Positions 63,663-64,000 of a stretch of 64,000 nt of DNA are shown here, piece after piece (the first letter of the stretch is position 1; each line of letters begins with the position of its first letter). This stretch comes from Enterococcus sp. BWR-S5. GTDB lineage: Bacteria > Bacillota > Bacilli > Lactobacillales > Enterococcaceae. Position numbers and translations under genes: made by a program. The notes beneath the pieces are model-generated. The model did no database searches, had not been told where the DNA came from, and saw only the letters and a list, made by a program, of their open reading frames with translations. The stretch is from assembly GCF_016745255.1 (NCBI RefSeq), contig NZ_JADOEQ010000007.1:62001-126000 (forward strand), written 5' to 3'.

Positions 63663-64000
63663 TAGTAATTGCTGCAGCTTTTCACGATGAATCAGATAAT
63701 AGGTTCCTCTTTTTTCAATCAAGCCATCGTCCTTGAAGTTTTTCAGCGTATAAAGCAGATGTCTATAGCTGACTCCGAGGTATTCAGCAATTTCGGTGTG
63801 TTTCTCCTTATATTGTCCATCAACAGCGACTGTGAGCAGCAGCTCCGCTAAGCGATATTTTAGCTCGAAGGTTTGATTGACAGTAAAATGGTCCATCCGC
63901 TTCAGCAGCTTTTGCCCGATATAGCGGCTCAGCATTTTTACAAAGGCCAGCTCATTCATCCATTCTTTTTTTGCATAATTGATAGGAAGCGCAAGGCATA
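63648..64000 (-). CDS. Crp/Fnr-family regulator, 5' part outside window
   Basis: The minus-strand frame is open to base 64000, so the gene continues beyond the window. The visible ~117 residues are the dimer helix and the C-terminal winged helix (HTEIAEYLGVSYRHLLYTL, then GLIEKRGTYYLI). This order resembles YeiL-type Crp proteins. The cyclic-nucleotide-like N-terminal domain is not visible. Its ligand is unknown. Confidence 0.8.
   Translation of the reverse strand, partial: CLALPINYAKKEWMNELAFVKMLSRYIGQKLLKRMDHFTVNQTFELKYRLAELLLTVAVDGQYKEKHTEIAEYLGVSYRHLLYTLKNFKDDGLIEKRGTYYLIHREKLQQLLKETT

Noticed and set aside
1-64000. tRNA, rRNA and CRISPR arrays
   Set aside because: I saw no cloverleaf-like tRNA with a terminal TTCGA arm, no rRNA segment and no regularly spaced direct repeats.
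1-64000. Complete insertion sequences or transposase genes
   Set aside because: No transposase or integrase motif in any frame; accessory regions lack obvious terminal repeats.

Overview
This window is low-GC Firmicutes chromosome. Gene content and order point to Enterococcus or a close relative: a CscA/B/C/D-type WxL surface-protein cluster, an ArpU-like regulator, efa-type manganese and adc-type zinc transporters, and the dut-radA-yacL-ispD-ispF-gltX-cysES-mrnC-rlmB-rae1-sigH and purR/glmU blocks known from that group. It includes the replication origin.

Layout. 1-8.5 kb: 3' part of an oleate hydratase gene (+), a three-gene Mn ABC transporter (-) behind a DtxR/MntR-like operator, and a large sortase-anchored double nucleotidase (+). 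8.7-23.5 kb (all -): two unrecognised genes, glmU, a five-gene WxL cluster, purR, adcACB behind a Zur-like box, ispE and veg. 23.6-34.5 kb (-): sigH, rae1, rlmB, mrnC, cysS, cysE (preceded by a cysteine T-box), gltX, ispF, ispD, yacL, radA, dut. 34.7-45.5 kb is accessory: a membrane protein, an ArpU-like regulator beside a signal-less endolysin-like amidase, a lipoprotein, an aldo/keto reductase with a divergent HxlR regulator, an MFS exporter, a DUF2798/TetR pair with a broken TetR gene, a very small hydrophobic peptide gene, a parS-like site and a secreted leucine-rich protein. 45.9-56.5 kb (-): mnmG, mnmE, jag/khpB, yidC, rnpA and rpmH, with accessory insertions (YbjQ-like protein, second leucine-rich protein, 45-residue basic peptide, dipeptidase, ECF sigma/anti-sigma pair). 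56.5-59.9 kb: bipartite oriC around dnaA, then dnaN. 59.9-64 kb: MFS transporter with divergent Rgg-like regulator, an orphan AgrC-like kinase, and a Crp-family gene cut by the window end.

Most genes left of dnaA are on the minus strand, co-directional with a fork leaving oriC leftwards. The dut...glmU block lies on the mnmG side of dnaA, and dnaN is not followed by recF/gyrB; relative to the usual enterococcal order this suggests an inversion around the origin.

Most worth following up: a 23-residue peptide gene with no charged residues but a full expression cassette (43765-43836); a 45-residue basic peptide gene with a strong RBS and its own terminator (50996-51133); a 37-bp element shared between the Zur-like adc promoter and the region upstream of cscA; a palindrome overlapping the MFS promoter beside the Rgg-like gene; a terminator-bearing leader before mnmE; and the in-frame amber codon in the TetR gene. 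Starts were chosen by eye from ribosome binding sites and family knowledge; no similarity search was possible.
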